A DNA stretch of 64,000 nucleotides. It comes from Formosa agariphila KMM 3901 (lineage in GTDB: Bacteria; Bacteroidota; Bacteroidia; Flavobacteriales; Flavobacteriaceae). The stretch covers positions 1,461,351 through 1,525,350 of the forward strand of contig NZ_HG315671.1 of NCBI RefSeq assembly GCF_000723205.1, in the 5' to 3' direction. The notes beneath the pieces are model-generated. The model saw only the letters and a list, made by a program, of their open reading frames with translations. It made no database searches and was not told the origin of the DNA. The translations under genes were made by a program, and so were the position numbers. Below are positions 18,287 through 28,349 of this stretch, piece by piece (the first letter of the stretch is position 1; each line of letters begins with the position of its first letter).

Positions 18287-20059
18287 ATGAGACATTATAA
18301 ACAACCCATAAAAGGGGATAAAAAAAAGGCTTCAAAAGTCAGTATGGCGCAAGCCTTTAAGACTATTATTTGGCCAAAGCGAAATCTAGTATTTATAGGC
18401 TTAGTTTTAATTGTTTTAAGCCGATTGGCAAGTTTAATATTGCCTTGGAAAAGTAAAGTATTACTAGATGATATTATTCCAAATAAAGACTACAATCAGT
18501 TATATTCTATGCTGGCTGTTGTTGGAGGAGCAATACTGGTTCAAGCTGTAACTTCGTTTTTATTGACTAAAATTTTAAGTGTTCAAGCGCAGTATTTAAT
18601 ATCGGAATTACGAGCAAAAGTTCAGAAAAAAGTACTATCTCTACCTATAAGTTTTTTCGATAATACAAAGTCTGGCGTATTAGTTTCCCGAATTATGACT
18701 GATGTAGAAGGTGTTCGAAACTTAATAGGTACAGGTCTAGTACAACTAGTAGGTGGGACGTTTACAGCTGTAATTTCATTGATATTACTAATACGAATTA
18801 GTCCATCTATGACACTTTTTGTTTTGGTTCCTGTAGCTGTTTTCGGGGTACTTGCCATGAAAGCATTTAAATATATTAGACCTATATTTAGAAAACGTGG
18901 TGTAATTAATGCTGAAGTTACTGGGCGTTTAACTGAAACTTTAGCAGGCGTTCGCGTGATTAAAGCATTTAATGCCGAAGATCAAGAAAATAAAGCGTTT
19001 GAAGAAGGCGTCGATAAATTGTTTCAAAATGTAAAAAAGAGTTTAACAGCTACTGCAGTTATGACGAGTTCTTCTACATTTCTTTTAGGAATAGCTTCTA
19101 CTGGAATTATGGGAATTGGTGGTTATAAAATTATGCAAGGCGAATTAACAATTGGAGACTTTATGTTTTTTACATTGCTTCTCGGGTTTATGATTGCGCC
19201 AATTGTACAAATGAGTAATATTGGAAGTCAGCTAACAGAAGCTTTAGCGGGATTAGATCGTACTGAAGAATTAATGAATTTGGAAACTGAAGAAGATGAT
19301 GCAAATAGAACGTTAGAAATTGAAAACATGAAAGGCGACTTAGTGTTTAACGATGTTTCGTTTGCCTACGATGAAGGTAAAGACGTGCTGCACAACATTA
19401 GTTTTAATGCACCATCTGGATCTGTAGTTGCATTGGTAGGAAGTTCTGGATCTGGTAAATCTACAATTGCAGGTTTATCTGCTACCTTTTTAAATCCTAA
19501 ATCGGGAGTAGTTTCTGTAGATGGTTACGATTTAACTAAAGTGAAATTACAAAGTTTTAGAAAGCATTTAGGAGTTGTACTTCAAGACGAATTTTTATTT
19601 GAAGGTACCATTCGTGAAAATATTTTATTTCCGAGACCAAACGCTTCTGAAGCAGAACTCATAAAAGCTGTCGACTCAGCCTACGTGAGTGAGTTTACAG
19701 ACCGTTTTGACGATGGTTTAGATACGTTAATAGGGGAGCGCGGTGTTAAATTATCCGGAGGTCAACGTCAGCGTATCGCCATTGCAAGAGCAATTTTAGC
19801 AAATCCGAAAGTAATTATTTTAGATGAAGCAACATCTAATTTAGATACAGAAAGTGAAGGCTTTATTCAGAAAAGTTTAAATGAATTAACAAAAGACAGA
19901 ACAACTATTGTTATAGCGCACCGTTTAAGTACAATTAGAAAAGCAGATCAGATTTTAGTGATTGAAGAGGGACGAATAAAAGAACGTGGTACGCATGATG
20001 AGCTTATTGCAAGTCAAGGGCGTTATTATGATTTATATACTTTTCAAGCCAAAATTTAA
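18287..20059 (+). CDS. ABC exporter, fused membrane and ATPase domains (MsbA-like)
   Basis: A 590-residue half-transporter that would work as a homodimer. The N-terminal transmembrane domain has six helices (about residues 30-330). The ATPase domain has Walker A VGSSGSGKST (near 387), a Q-loop, signature LSGGQRQRIAIARAIL, Walker B VIILDEATSNLD, and the H-loop IAHRLSTI. This is the type I exporter family of lipid A, drugs and peptides. It is a single gene ending in an 18-bp-stem terminator. The substrate cannot be assigned. Confidence 0.92.
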   Translation: MRHYKQPIKGDKKKASKVSMAQAFKTIIWPKRNLVFIGLVLIVLSRLASLILPWKSKVLLDDIIPNKDYNQLYSMLAVVGGAILVQAVTSFLLTKILSVQAQYLISELRAKVQKKVLSLPISFFDNTKSGVLVSRIMTDVEGVRNLIGTGLVQLVGGTFTAVISLILLIRISPSMTLFVLVPVAVFGVLAMKAFKYIRPIFRKRGVINAEVTGRLTETLAGVRVIKAFNAEDQENKAFEEGVDKLFQNVKKSLTATAVMTSSSTFLLGIASTGIMGIGGYKIMQGELTIGDFMFFTLLLGFMIAPIVQMSNIGSQLTEALAGLDRTEELMNLETEEDDANRTLEIENMKGDLVFNDVSFAYDEGKDVLHNISFNAPSGSVVALVGSSGSGKSTIAGLSATFLNPKSGVVSVDGYDLTKVKLQSFRKHLGVVLQDEFLFEGTIRENILFPRPNASEAELIKAVDSAYVSEFTDRFDDGLDTLIGERGVKLSGGQRQRIAIARAILANPKVIILDEATSNLDTESEGFIQKSLNELTKDRTTIVIAHRLSTIRKADQILVIEEGRIKERGTHDELIASQGRYYDLYTFQAKI

Positions 20060-20074
20060 AACCGTTAACTAATC

Positions 20075-20113
20075 AGAAAGCCTTCAAAATGTATAACATT
20101 TTGAAGGCTTTCT
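20075..20113. terminator. Bidirectional terminator, 18-bp stem
   Basis: The arms at 20075-20092 (AGAAAGCCTTCAAAATGT) and 20096-20113 pair perfectly over a 3-nt loop and are followed by TTGTTTTT. It separates the convergent ABC exporter and acyl-CoA carboxylase genes. Confidence 0.9.
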
Positions 20114-20132
20114 TGTTTTTTAGACCTTACGT

Positions 20133-21674
20133 TTATAGTGGAATGTTTCCGTGTTTACGTTTTGGTAAGTCTACTTTTTTATCTTCAAGCATACTAAATG
20201 CTTTAAGTAATTTTCGTCTTGTATCTTGAGGTAAGATTACTTCATCTATAAACCCTCGTTGAGCAGCCCGATACGGATTTGCAAACGCATTGGCATATTC
20301 TGTTTCTTTTTCTGCTAATTTTGCATGAGGGTCTTTAGCTTCTAGAATTTCTTTTCTAAAGATAATTTCACTAGCACCTTTAGCGCCCATAACAGCTATT
20401 TCTGCACTTGGCCATGCAAAATTCATATCGGCTCCTATGTGTTTAGAGTTCATAACATCGTATGCACCACCATAGGCTTTTCTAGTAATTACGGTTACTC
20501 GTGGTACTGTAGCTTCGCTTAAAGCATATAATAATTTAGCGCCGTTAGAAATTATACCGTTCCATTCTTGATCTGTTCCAGGTAAAAATCCAGGAACATC
20601 TACTAAAACTAATAAAGGAATATTAAAACTGTCACAGAATCGTGTAAATCGTGCCGCTTTTTTTGAACTGTTTACATCTAAAACACCTGCTAAAATTAAA
20701 GGTTGGTTAGCAATAATACCAATACTTCTACCTCCAAGTCGCGCAAATCCAACAATTATATTTTGTGCATACTCTTTATGAATTTCAAAAAATGAATCAT
20801 CATCAATTATACCATTTATAACGTGATGCATATCGTATGGCTTATTTGCATTCTCAGGAACAATAGTAGCAAGTTCAGCTCTTATTTCATCTTGTAATTC
20901 AAACGGAATTTTATCTGTTGTTTGTGTATTGTTTTGTGGTAGATAACTTAACAACGTTTTTATATTGTCTAGGCATTCTATATCGTTTGTAGAGGTAATA
21001 TGTGCTACTCCAGACTTTGTAGCATGTGTATGTGCGCCTCCTAGTTCTTCAGATGTTACTTCTTCGTTGGTTACTGTTTTTACCACATTTGGTCCTGTAA
21101 CAAACATATAACTGCTATGTTCTACCATCATTGTAAAATCTGTCATCGCAGGCGAGTACACGGCACCACCAGCACAAGGTCCCATGATAGCAGAAATTTG
21201 AGGAATGATACCTGAGGATTGCACGTTTTTGTAAAAGATGTCTGCATATCCGCCAAGCGATCGTACACCTTCCTGAATCCGTGCTCCACCAGAATCGTTT
21301 AAACCAATAAGTGGCGCTCCCATTTTTAAAGCCAAGTCCATAATTTTACAAATCTTTTCGGCATGTGTTTCAGATAAAGAACCTCCAAAAACAGTAAAAT
21401 CTTGTGCGAATACGTATACCAATCTATTGTTAATTGTACCATATCCCGTAATTACACCATCGCCATAATATAGTTCCTTATCCATATTAAAATCGGTGGT
21501 ACGGTGGGTTACTAAGATGCCTATTTCTTCAAAAGAACTCGAGTCTAATAAGTAGTCTACACGTTCTCTTGCAGTTAGTTTTTTCTTGCTATGTTGTTTT
21601 TCTATGCGATGCGTTCCGCCTCCAAGATGAGCTTTAGCTAATTTATCGGATAGTATTTTTGTTTTAGAATCCAT
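20133..21674 (-). CDS. Acyl-CoA carboxylase beta subunit (propionyl-CoA carboxylase type)
   Basis: A 513-residue carboxyltransferase subunit. Landmarks are [22 protein letters not shown] cut to [15 protein letters not shown] here, [19 protein letters not shown] for the acyl-CoA oxyanion region, [32 protein letters not shown] and [17 protein letters not shown]. These match propionyl-CoA carboxylase beta (PccB/AccD5 group). The family normally has about 510 residues. It is the last gene of an operon with biotin carboxylase and biotin carrier genes upstream (10-bp gap). It would make methylmalonyl-CoA from odd-chain or branched amino-acid breakdown. Confidence 0.93.
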   Translation of the reverse strand: MDSKTKILSDKLAKAHLGGGTHRIEKQHSKKKLTARERVDYLLDSSSFEEIGILVTHRTTDFNMDKELYYGDGVITGYGTINNRLVYVFAQDFTVFGGSLSETHAEKICKIMDLALKMGAPLIGLNDSGGARIQEGVRSLGGYADIFYKNVQSSGIIPQISAIMGPCAGGAVYSPAMTDFTMMVEHSSYMFVTGPNVVKTVTNEEVTSEELGGAHTHATKSGVAHITSTNDIECLDNIKTLLSYLPQNNTQTTDKIPFELQDEIRAELATIVPENANKPYDMHHVINGIIDDDSFFEIHKEYAQNIIVGFARLGGRSIGIIANQPLILAGVLDVNSSKKAARFTRFCDSFNIPLLVLVDVPGFLPGTDQEWNGIISNGAKLLYALSEATVPRVTVITRKAYGGAYDVMNSKHIGADMNFAWPSAEIAVMGAKGASEIIFRKEILEAKDPHAKLAEKETEYANAFANPYRAAQRGFIDEVILPQDTRRKLLKAFSMLEDKKVDLPKRKHGNIPL

Positions 21675-21684
21675 AAACTTTAAA

Positions 21685-23127
21685 TTAATGTTTGGGTAAT
21701 CTTACTTGTTTTAAGTCCTTTTCGTATTGCTTTAAAGCAACTAAAGCAGCAAGTCTAGCTTCTTTTTCAGCTTGAATTTTTAAAACGTCTTTGGAGTAAT
21801 AGATGTTTACAAAATTAGTATCGAAGTTTCCTTCTTGGAACGCAGCATTCTGAAAAACGAATTTCCCAAAGCTTAAAGTGGTGCTAATACCTTCTATTTT
21901 ATAATCATGTATGGCTTCTAACATATTTTCAATAGCCTCTTCACGAGTTTTACCGTATGCTATTAACTTAGCTAACATGGGATCGTAATATATTGGTACA
22001 TCAGCACCTTCATTAATACCGTTATCCACACGTATATTTTTTCCTTCTGGTAATTTGTACACATCTAATTTGCCAATACTTGGTAGAAAATCGTTTAGAG
22101 GATCTTCTGCATAAATACGCAATTCCATAGCGTGCCCTAGAATTTCTAAATGAGCCTGTACTAAATGTAAAGCTTCACCACGTGCTATTTTTATTTGTAA
22201 TTCTACTAAATCTAAACCTGTAATTAACTCTGTAACGGGATGCTCGACTTGCAAACGGGTATTCATTTCTAAAAAATAAAACTTATCGTTATCATCTAAC
22301 AAAAACTCTACAGTACCTGCACCAATATAATTGCATGCTTTGGCAACTTTAATCGCAGCATCACCCATTTTATCTCGTAGACTAGGAGTGAGAATGGCAG
22401 ATGGGGCTTCTTCAATAACTTTTTGATGACGCCTTTGAATGCTGCAATCTCGTTCGAATAAATGTACGGTATGACCTAAAGTATCAGCTAATATTTGTAT
22501 TTCTATATGTCGGGGAGAAGCAATATATTTCTCAATAAAAACAGAACCATCTCCAAATGCATTTTTTGCCTCGCTTATTGCGCGTTTCATTTGCACTTCT
22601 AATTCATGTTTATTTTGAACGATACGCATGCCTTTTCCTCCACCACCGGCCGAAGCTTTTATAAGAATTGGAAAGCCTATTTTTTCAGCTATAAGTTCTG
22701 CTTCTTTAATATCTGTTATAGCATCTTTGGTTCCAGGAACCATAGGGATATTGTAGTGTTTAACTGCTTCTTTAGCTGCTAGCTTACTTCCCATGATTCT
22801 AATAGACTCCGATTTAGGGCCTATAAAAACAATATTGTTTGCTTCTACTTGTTCTGCAAACTCTGCATTTTCACTTAAAAATCCGTATCCAGGATGAATG
22901 GCGTCTACATGCAACTTTTTTGCAAATTCTATAATCTTGTCGCCTAATAAATACGATTGATTTGAAGGTGGTTCTCCGATACATATGGCTTCATCTGCAT
23001 AGGTTACATGTGGCGATTCTCTATCGGCAGTAGAATAAATAGCCACGGTTTTAATGCCCATTTTCTTTGCCGTTTTCATAATTCGAAGTGCGATTTCCCC
23101 ACGATTTGCTACTAAAATTTTTTTCAT
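21685..23127 (-). CDS. Biotin carboxylase subunit of acyl-CoA carboxylase
   Basis: A 480-residue ATP-grasp enzyme that carboxylates biotin using bicarbonate and ATP. It starts [20 protein letters not shown] from the ATG at 23125-23127; an in-frame TTG at 23151 would add eight residues and overlap the preceding gene, and is less likely. ATP-grasp landmarks are [48 protein letters not shown] and [13 protein letters not shown]. It is the middle gene of the three-gene operon, 16 bp after the biotin carrier and 10 bp before the beta subunit. Confidence 0.93.
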   Translation of the reverse strand: MKKILVANRGEIALRIMKTAKKMGIKTVAIYSTADRESPHVTYADEAICIGEPPSNQSYLLGDKIIEFAKKLHVDAIHPGYGFLSENAEFAEQVEANNIVFIGPKSESIRIMGSKLAAKEAVKHYNIPMVPGTKDAITDIKEAELIAEKIGFPILIKASAGGGGKGMRIVQNKHELEVQMKRAISEAKNAFGDGSVFIEKYIASPRHIEIQILADTLGHTVHLFERDCSIQRRHQKVIEEAPSAILTPSLRDKMGDAAIKVAKACNYIGAGTVEFLLDDNDKFYFLEMNTRLQVEHPVTELITGLDLVELQIKIARGEALHLVQAHLEILGHAMELRIYAEDPLNDFLPSIGKLDVYKLPEGKNIRVDNGINEGADVPIYYDPMLAKLIAYGKTREEAIENMLEAIHDYKIEGISTTLSFGKFVFQNAAFQEGNFDTNFVNIYYSKDVLKIQAEKEARLAALVALKQYEKDLKQVRLPKH

Positions 23128-23143
23128 AATAAAGTGGTTTTCG

Positions 23144-23629
23144 TTATTCAAATTCTATTAAAAGATCACCTTTATTAACTGTGGATCCTTTTTCTATGGC
23201 AATCGCTTTTATAATTCCATCGCGTGGAGAAACTATACTATTTTCCATTTTCATGGCCTCTAAAACAAGTAAAGGTGTATTTGTTTTTATATGGTCGCCT
23301 ACATTGACTGTAATATGTAAAATAAGTCCAGGCATTGGCGCCTTAATAACATCGGTCTGTTTTAAAGTCTTATTATTAAGTCCCATACTTTTAATAAGTT
23401 CGTCTAATTCTGTAGCTATATCTACTTGATACGAGGTATTATTTATATGTACGGTATAAGATTTATTCTGAAAATCTGCATTGGAGATTTCAGCATGATA
23501 AGAAATTTGATCCTGAATTATGTGGAACTGGTTAGTTGTTGTTTCCACACTATCTAAAACATTCAAATCATTTTTAGAAAGACTAAAATGATGAATATCG
23601 TTTACAATTACTTTGGTTAATTTACTCAT
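23144..23629 (-). CDS. Biotin carboxyl carrier protein of acyl-CoA carboxylase
   Basis: A 161-residue carrier with the biotinylation motif LVLEAMKMENSIVSP near its C-terminus, where the central Lys carries biotin, on a lipoyl/biotinyl beta-barrel preceded by KAPMPGLILHI. The N-terminal 80 residues are an extension seen in carriers of the propionyl-CoA carboxylase type. The start is the ATG at 23627-23629; an in-frame TTG at 23659 adds ten residues. It is the first gene of the operon running down to 20133. The separate carrier and carboxylase genes distinguish this enzyme from fused PccA. Confidence 0.9.
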   Translation of the reverse strand: MSKLTKVIVNDIHHFSLSKNDLNVLDSVETTTNQFHIIQDQISYHAEISNADFQNKSYTVHINNTSYQVDIATELDELIKSMGLNNKTLKQTDVIKAPMPGLILHITVNVGDHIKTNTPLLVLEAMKMENSIVSPRDGIIKAIAIEKGSTVNKGDLLIEFE

Positions 23630-23696
23630 AGATGTCTGTTTGTCTTGTAAATATAACAAATAAGACGACGATGAGTAAAGTTTAGAAAAGAGTTAT

Positions 23697-24359
23697 TTAT
23701 AGTTTAAAAAGTTCTTTTAAAGTATAATTCTTAGTCTTTATTAAAAAGTGAATCGATTTTAAAAATGCTAAAGCTGTAATTAAAGCATCTCCTGAAGCGG
23801 TATGTCTATCGCTTAAATCGATATCATAGTGCTCTGCTAAATCCTCTAAAGAGTAAGTCTTTTTAGGAGGAATTACTGTAGATTTTGTACGTGTTGCACG
23901 AAACAAATGCATTGTATCTAACACTTTGTTTTTTAGTTCTGGAAGGCCATGACGTTTAAATGCAGCATTAATCATTCCGATATCGAAATAAGCATTATGT
24001 GCTACTAAAATAGAATCTTTAATATAGTCTAGAAATAAAACAATAGCTTCGTCTTCGGTAACAGTTTCGAATTTATCGTTTTTAAGAATACCGTGGATTT
24101 GCACGGTATTCTCATCAAAATAATCTTGTTTTATATAGATTTCGAAAGCAGTGCTTATGTCTATATAGCCATTTATTATTTTTACAGCACCAATACTTAG
24201 CATTCTATCTTTATCGTAGTTAAACCCTGTAGTTTCAGTGTCTAAAATAACGTAAGTTGAAGCTGTAATATCACCTTCTTTTTGTTCTAAAAAAAGAGAT
24301 TCGTAATTGGTCCAAAATTCTGGATGTGTGTTTTCAGTTTTATTGAAAAGCCATTTCAT
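23697..24359 (-). CDS. DnaQ-like 3'-5' exonuclease (DEDDh)
   Basis: A 220-residue exonuclease domain. The DEDDh residues are visible: VILDTETTGF (ExoI with Asp and Glu), HNAYFDIGMIN (ExoII Asp) and DRHTASGDALIT (ExoIII His and Asp). It resembles the PolC/DnaQ epsilon domain and may trim nucleic acids in repair or proofreading. Its ATG overlaps the stop of the DUF294 gene upstream by one base (24359), so the two are translationally coupled, a pairing also seen in other Bacteroidota. An accessory nuclease role is inferred. Confidence 0.85.
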   Translation of the reverse strand: MKWLFNKTENTHPEFWTNYESLFLEQKEGDITASTYVILDTETTGFNYDKDRMLSIGAVKIINGYIDISTAFEIYIKQDYFDENTVQIHGILKNDKFETVTEDEAIVLFLDYIKDSILVAHNAYFDIGMINAAFKRHGLPELKNKVLDTMHLFRATRTKSTVIPPKKTYSLEDLAEHYDIDLSDRHTASGDALITALAFLKSIHFLIKTKNYTLKELFKL

Positions 24360-26284
24360 TAAATGAAATTCTTAAGATTAAATTTTAATTTAACAAGTTC
24401 TTGAACTTTACTCACTGCTTTAAAACAACGTTTAAGTTTCATTTTTTCTTCCTTAGAAAGTTCAGCTAAAGCAATAAAGCGTCCGCTGTCGTGATGACGT
24501 ATTCCGCGTTTGGTTCTAAACTTTAATAAGGCTTTAGAAGCATAGGCGCAAGAATAAAATAATTCTTGATCCTCAGGAAGTAATTCAGCCAACTTCTCGA
24601 AACGTTCTGCAGTGTTGTTAATATGTTTTATTTGGTAATGTATCGCTAATAATCTTCCAGCATCTGTAAGTGGCATGATTGCTCTTTTCTTGATGTCGAA
24701 ATGATCTTTATATTCACCATCTTGTTCTACTAAAAATTGTCTGAAGAATCCTAATGGGGAAGGGTTTCTTAAAGAAGAAGCTCCTAATTTAGATTGAAAA
24801 ATTAAATTATTTTTAGTGATTTCTATAACGTAATCAGACAATTGATTGGTTAGATTAATATCGCCATAAGTAATATCGAAATCGAAAAAGATTGAACATA
24901 AAAGTAATTCATCTTCTTCTGTTTCTCTAGTCCAAGCAGAAAATTGATTTTCCCATTCATCAATACTTAAACAGTATTTAGGGTTTTTTGCCATCATTTC
25001 GCCAGGGCAATATTCGAAACCAATAGTTTTTAAACGCTTATTTACTTTTTTAGCTAAGGTTAAGAAATAACTTCTAACCTCTTCTAGATGATCATCGTCT
25101 GTGTTTTCAAAAACAAGAGCGTTATCTTGATCTGTATGTAAAAGTTGCTCTTTTCTTCCTTGGCTTCCCAAAGACATCCAAGCAAATTTAACTGGCGGTA
25201 CTTGATCCATTTTTTCGACGCAACGTTCTATAACACGTTTAATCGTGGCATCGTTTAGTTCGAATATAATGTTGTTAATATGCGTAAGTGGAATATTTTG
25301 TTGAATATACCCATCTAAAAGCATCATGATTTTTTCGCGTATACGTTTTAATTCTTTAGTAGAATCTGAACGTTTAATCGCTTTCATTAACACTGAAGGG
25401 TTTGTTCCTTTCATTACAATAATATCATGCTCAGAAAAGACTCCTAAAATTTTAGAATTAGGCGTACCATCTTTTGTTACCACAATTTGATTGATTTTAT
25501 GTTTCATCAATGTGGTTTGTGCTTGAGCTATAGTAATGTTTTTCTTGTAACACAATACTGGAGAATTCATGATTTTAGAAACATCCTCATCAATCGCATA
25601 ATTTCCAGTGGCTACATGTAATCTAAGGTCTTTATCGGTAATAATTCCGATTGGACATTCTTTCTCTTCAATAATTAAAGACCCAATATTGTGTTCTGCC
25701 ATTAATTTAGCAGCATCCTGAATGCTCGATGTCTTTTTAGTTGTAATTACATTTTTAACAAGTCGAACAGGTTGCATTTCGAACATGTCTTTAGACAGGT
25801 CTAATTTAACATCATCTTCTAGTAATTTCTTCTGAAATTCGTTAGAAAATGGGTTCTCTGTATTCGATGCAAAACTCTCAATTAAATACTGACGAAAATC
25901 TTTATTATTATCGATGAATGGATGGAACATTTCAATAGGAATACAATATAAAATAGTCTCCTCTTCGGTAACAGAAGTTATTGCATAATTCTCTTTTGCA
26001 AATAATGGACGCAATCCGAATACATCTCCTTCATCAAATTGATCAATAGTTTCTAATTTTTCATTGATATATTTCTTAAGCTTTACAGCTCCTTTGTATA
26101 TCATATAGAACTGATCATGTAAAGGGTCATTGATGTTATAAATAACACTTTCTTTGTCTAAATACTTGATTTTTACTTCTTTAGAAATATCGAGCAATTG
26201 CTCTTTATCGAGTAAATCGAAAGGAGGGAAGTTCTTTATAAAGTCAGCTACGCGTTCTGCTATCGTATTCTTCATCGTGTTCAT
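24359..26284 (-). CDS. cNMP-binding/CBS-pair/DUF294 nucleotidyltransferase-like protein
   Basis: A 641-residue cytoplasmic protein in three parts. A cNMP-binding beta-roll covers about residues 15-140. A CBS pair follows at about 170-295 (PVRLVKNVITTKKTSSIQDAA, then GIITDKDLRLHVATGNY and HDIIVMKG). The DUF294 nucleotidyltransferase-like domain then runs to the end, with MSLGSQGRKEQLLHTDQDNAL near residue 365 holding the GS and DxD of the fold. The family is often linked to acetate or nucleotide metabolism, but the reaction is unknown. Start ATG at 26282-26284, with another ATG three codons on. Coupled with the exonuclease gene. Confidence 0.85.
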   Translation of the reverse strand: MNTMKNTIAERVADFIKNFPPFDLLDKEQLLDISKEVKIKYLDKESVIYNINDPLHDQFYMIYKGAVKLKKYINEKLETIDQFDEGDVFGLRPLFAKENYAITSVTEEETILYCIPIEMFHPFIDNNKDFRQYLIESFASNTENPFSNEFQKKLLEDDVKLDLSKDMFEMQPVRLVKNVITTKKTSSIQDAAKLMAEHNIGSLIIEEKECPIGIITDKDLRLHVATGNYAIDEDVSKIMNSPVLCYKKNITIAQAQTTLMKHKINQIVVTKDGTPNSKILGVFSEHDIIVMKGTNPSVLMKAIKRSDSTKELKRIREKIMMLLDGYIQQNIPLTHINNIIFELNDATIKRVIERCVEKMDQVPPVKFAWMSLGSQGRKEQLLHTDQDNALVFENTDDDHLEEVRSYFLTLAKKVNKRLKTIGFEYCPGEMMAKNPKYCLSIDEWENQFSAWTRETEEDELLLCSIFFDFDITYGDINLTNQLSDYVIEITKNNLIFQSKLGASSLRNPSPLGFFRQFLVEQDGEYKDHFDIKKRAIMPLTDAGRLLAIHYQIKHINNTAERFEKLAELLPEDQELFYSCAYASKALLKFRTKRGIRHHDSGRFIALAELSKEEKMKLKRCFKAVSKVQELVKLKFNLKNFI

Positions 26285-26318
26285 TTAATGAGATTTTCGG
26301 GAAATAAAGATAGTACTA

Positions 26319-26987
26319 TTATTTAAAATATGATTTCTCTTGATGTTTTTTTATTCCTTTTCTTGCTAATACAATTCCTACACCAAGAGAAATGAATGCA
26401 CCCACCCAAATCCCTGGTATAAAATTAATAAAGAGGAAGAAATCGTAACTTCCGTGAAAGATTACGGCCAATAATAATCCCGTTAAATTGTGTTTAATTC
26501 GGTTATTAGAAAACTTAGCCTTTCCCATAAAATACCCCATTAAGATTCCGAAAGTCGCATGAGCTGGTACAGCCGTAAATGCTCTTAAAATTCCAGAACT
26601 AACGCCACCTTCTAATACGTAAAAAATATTTTCTGTAGCGGCAAATCCCATAGATACCATAACGGCGTACATAATTCCATCGAACGGTTCGTTAAATGCT
26701 TTATTTGGTTGTGCAAAATAACGAACAATAAAATATTTGCTAAATTCTTCTGTAAATGCAACTACAAAGAAAGCTTTTATAATCAAGTGTAGCAGACTCG
26801 AATCGTCTGTAGGGATAATACTATTAAATATTAAGGAAATAATTGTTGTAATTAATATACTAACAAAAGCTCCTAACAAGAAGTTGTATAATAGTAAACG
26901 CTTTGGTTCTTTTTCATACTTATCCTTATTATAAATGTAAACAATAATTACAACAATTGGGGCGAGAGCTAAAAGGAGTAAATGCAT
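26319..26987 (-). CDS. PrsW-type intramembrane metalloprotease
   Basis: A 222-residue polytopic protein with about seven helices. The active-site features are FTEEFSKYFIVRY (the EE motif), FDGIMYAVMVSMGFAATENIFYV, AHATFGILMGYF and HGSYDFF, which match the PrsW/CPBP-like family that cleaves anti-sigma factors and other membrane proteins. It lies 34 bp upstream of the DUF294 gene on the same strand and 3 bp after the flippase gene, so it may share their transcript. The target protein is unknown. Confidence 0.85.
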   Translation of the reverse strand: MHLLLLALAPIVVIIVYIYNKDKYEKEPKRLLLYNFLLGAFVSILITTIISLIFNSIIPTDDSSLLHLIIKAFFVVAFTEEFSKYFIVRYFAQPNKAFNEPFDGIMYAVMVSMGFAATENIFYVLEGGVSSGILRAFTAVPAHATFGILMGYFMGKAKFSNNRIKHNLTGLLLAVIFHGSYDFFLFINFIPGIWVGAFISLGVGIVLARKGIKKHQEKSYFK

Positions 26988-26990
26988 GAG

Positions 26991-28256
26991 TTACTTTAGA
27001 TTTAAGATAAATAATCTTCGATTTTTAATAGATAATTGTACTAATGGATATATAATGTTAGTAACTAAATGACTTAATAATACAGCCGCTGCAGCACCAT
27101 TTAAATAATATATTGGAATTAAATAATAACACAGCACAAGGTTGGTTACACAGCCTAAAGCAAAACGATAAACCTCGTGTTCTAATTGGTTAATTGTAAG
27201 TAAATGCTTCTCGTATAACATCCCAATAAACACAAGTAAAGGTGACCAACAAAAGATTTTTAAGGGAGATTTAGCCTCGGTATATTGTTCTAAAAAATAA
27301 GTGTTTAAAATGTAGTTACCAAAAACCGTATAAAATAGACCAATCCCAATACCTAGTAGAATCATGGCAGAAGTTAATTGCCTAAATTTAGAAATATACC
27401 CTTGATTATCGTCTTTATAAGATTCTGCCAAAGACGGATATAAAGCATTAATAATAGCAAATCCTAAAGTCCAACTTAAGCCAATAACCAAGTATTGAAC
27501 ACTTCCAAAAACACCGTTAGCATGGTCGTTATAAAAATATTTCAGAAACATTTCATCTATTCCAATATACAGCATCACTAAACCACTCGAAATCATTAAT
27601 GGAATAGCCATGATTAATAATTCTTTTCCTAGAAGCAGTGATATCGACAATTTTTTTAAGCTAAAGCTTTTATTGGTTAGTAACGCAATTCCGTAAATTA
27701 TACCTTGAATTAGAAAATCTAAAGCTAAAACTTTAGCAAAGTAAAGTACATCTAGATTGTGTTTTACACCATAATACTGAAGTAAAATAATAATTATGAG
27801 ACTGGTTATTTTACTTATAAATATGAATTTAGCTTGTTTTTTTGCTAAGAAAAAACTTTCAAAAACATCGGTTAGTCTAAATAAATAACTAAGTAATAAT
27901 ATAATATAAAGATTGAATAAAGCCGTGTTTTTAGTAAACAATAAATATCCTAAAATTCCGGTACTTAATAGCAACCAACTAATTAAGCGGATGAAAAATG
28001 TAGTGGCTACAATTTTTTCAGACTGTTTGGGTTTAAGCACCATCTCGCGGATAGAAATAGCTGTAAGACCTAGAAAAAAAACAGGTGCAAACATGCCTAA
28101 GAGCGCTTCAACAAAATGTAACTTACCAATATCTACAGTGCCTAATGTGTTAAATATTTTAGGTATAATAAATACGCCAGCAAAAAGTTGAATAAGCTTC
28201 TCTAATGAAAACCAAGCGGTCGAATTTAAATCTTTTCTGCTAAAAGCAATTGGCAT
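26991..28256 (-). CDS. Oligosaccharide flippase (MATE/MviN-like, Wzx type)
   Basis: A 421-residue membrane protein with about 12 to 14 helices. MPIAFSRKDLNSTAWFSLEKLIQLFAGVFIIPKI at the start, cut to FSRKDLNSTAWFSLEKL here, with a C-terminal polysaccharide-biosynthesis half, fits the polysaccharide transporter/Wzx group of lipid-linked sugar flippases. Start is the ATG at 28254-28256. It is followed by PrsW after 3 bp. No glycosyltransferases are adjacent, so it is not part of an obvious surface-polysaccharide cluster. The substrate is unknown. Confidence 0.82.
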   Translation of the reverse strand: MPIAFSRKDLNSTAWFSLEKLIQLFAGVFIIPKIFNTLGTVDIGKLHFVEALLGMFAPVFFLGLTAISIREMVLKPKQSEKIVATTFFIRLISWLLLSTGILGYLLFTKNTALFNLYIILLLSYLFRLTDVFESFFLAKKQAKFIFISKITSLIIIILLQYYGVKHNLDVLYFAKVLALDFLIQGIIYGIALLTNKSFSLKKLSISLLLGKELLIMAIPLMISSGLVMLYIGIDEMFLKYFYNDHANGVFGSVQYLVIGLSWTLGFAIINALYPSLAESYKDDNQGYISKFRQLTSAMILLGIGIGLFYTVFGNYILNTYFLEQYTEAKSPLKIFCWSPLLVFIGMLYEKHLLTINQLEHEVYRFALGCVTNLVLCYYLIPIYYLNGAAAAVLLSHLVTNIIYPLVQLSIKNRRLFILNLK

Positions 28257-28349
28257 AGATATATAAATAAGGAGCCAAATATATAAAATACTCTTGTGTA
28301 AAGAAGTTTGCTTCTAATTTATTATTTTGCCTATCTATAATCATCTTTT

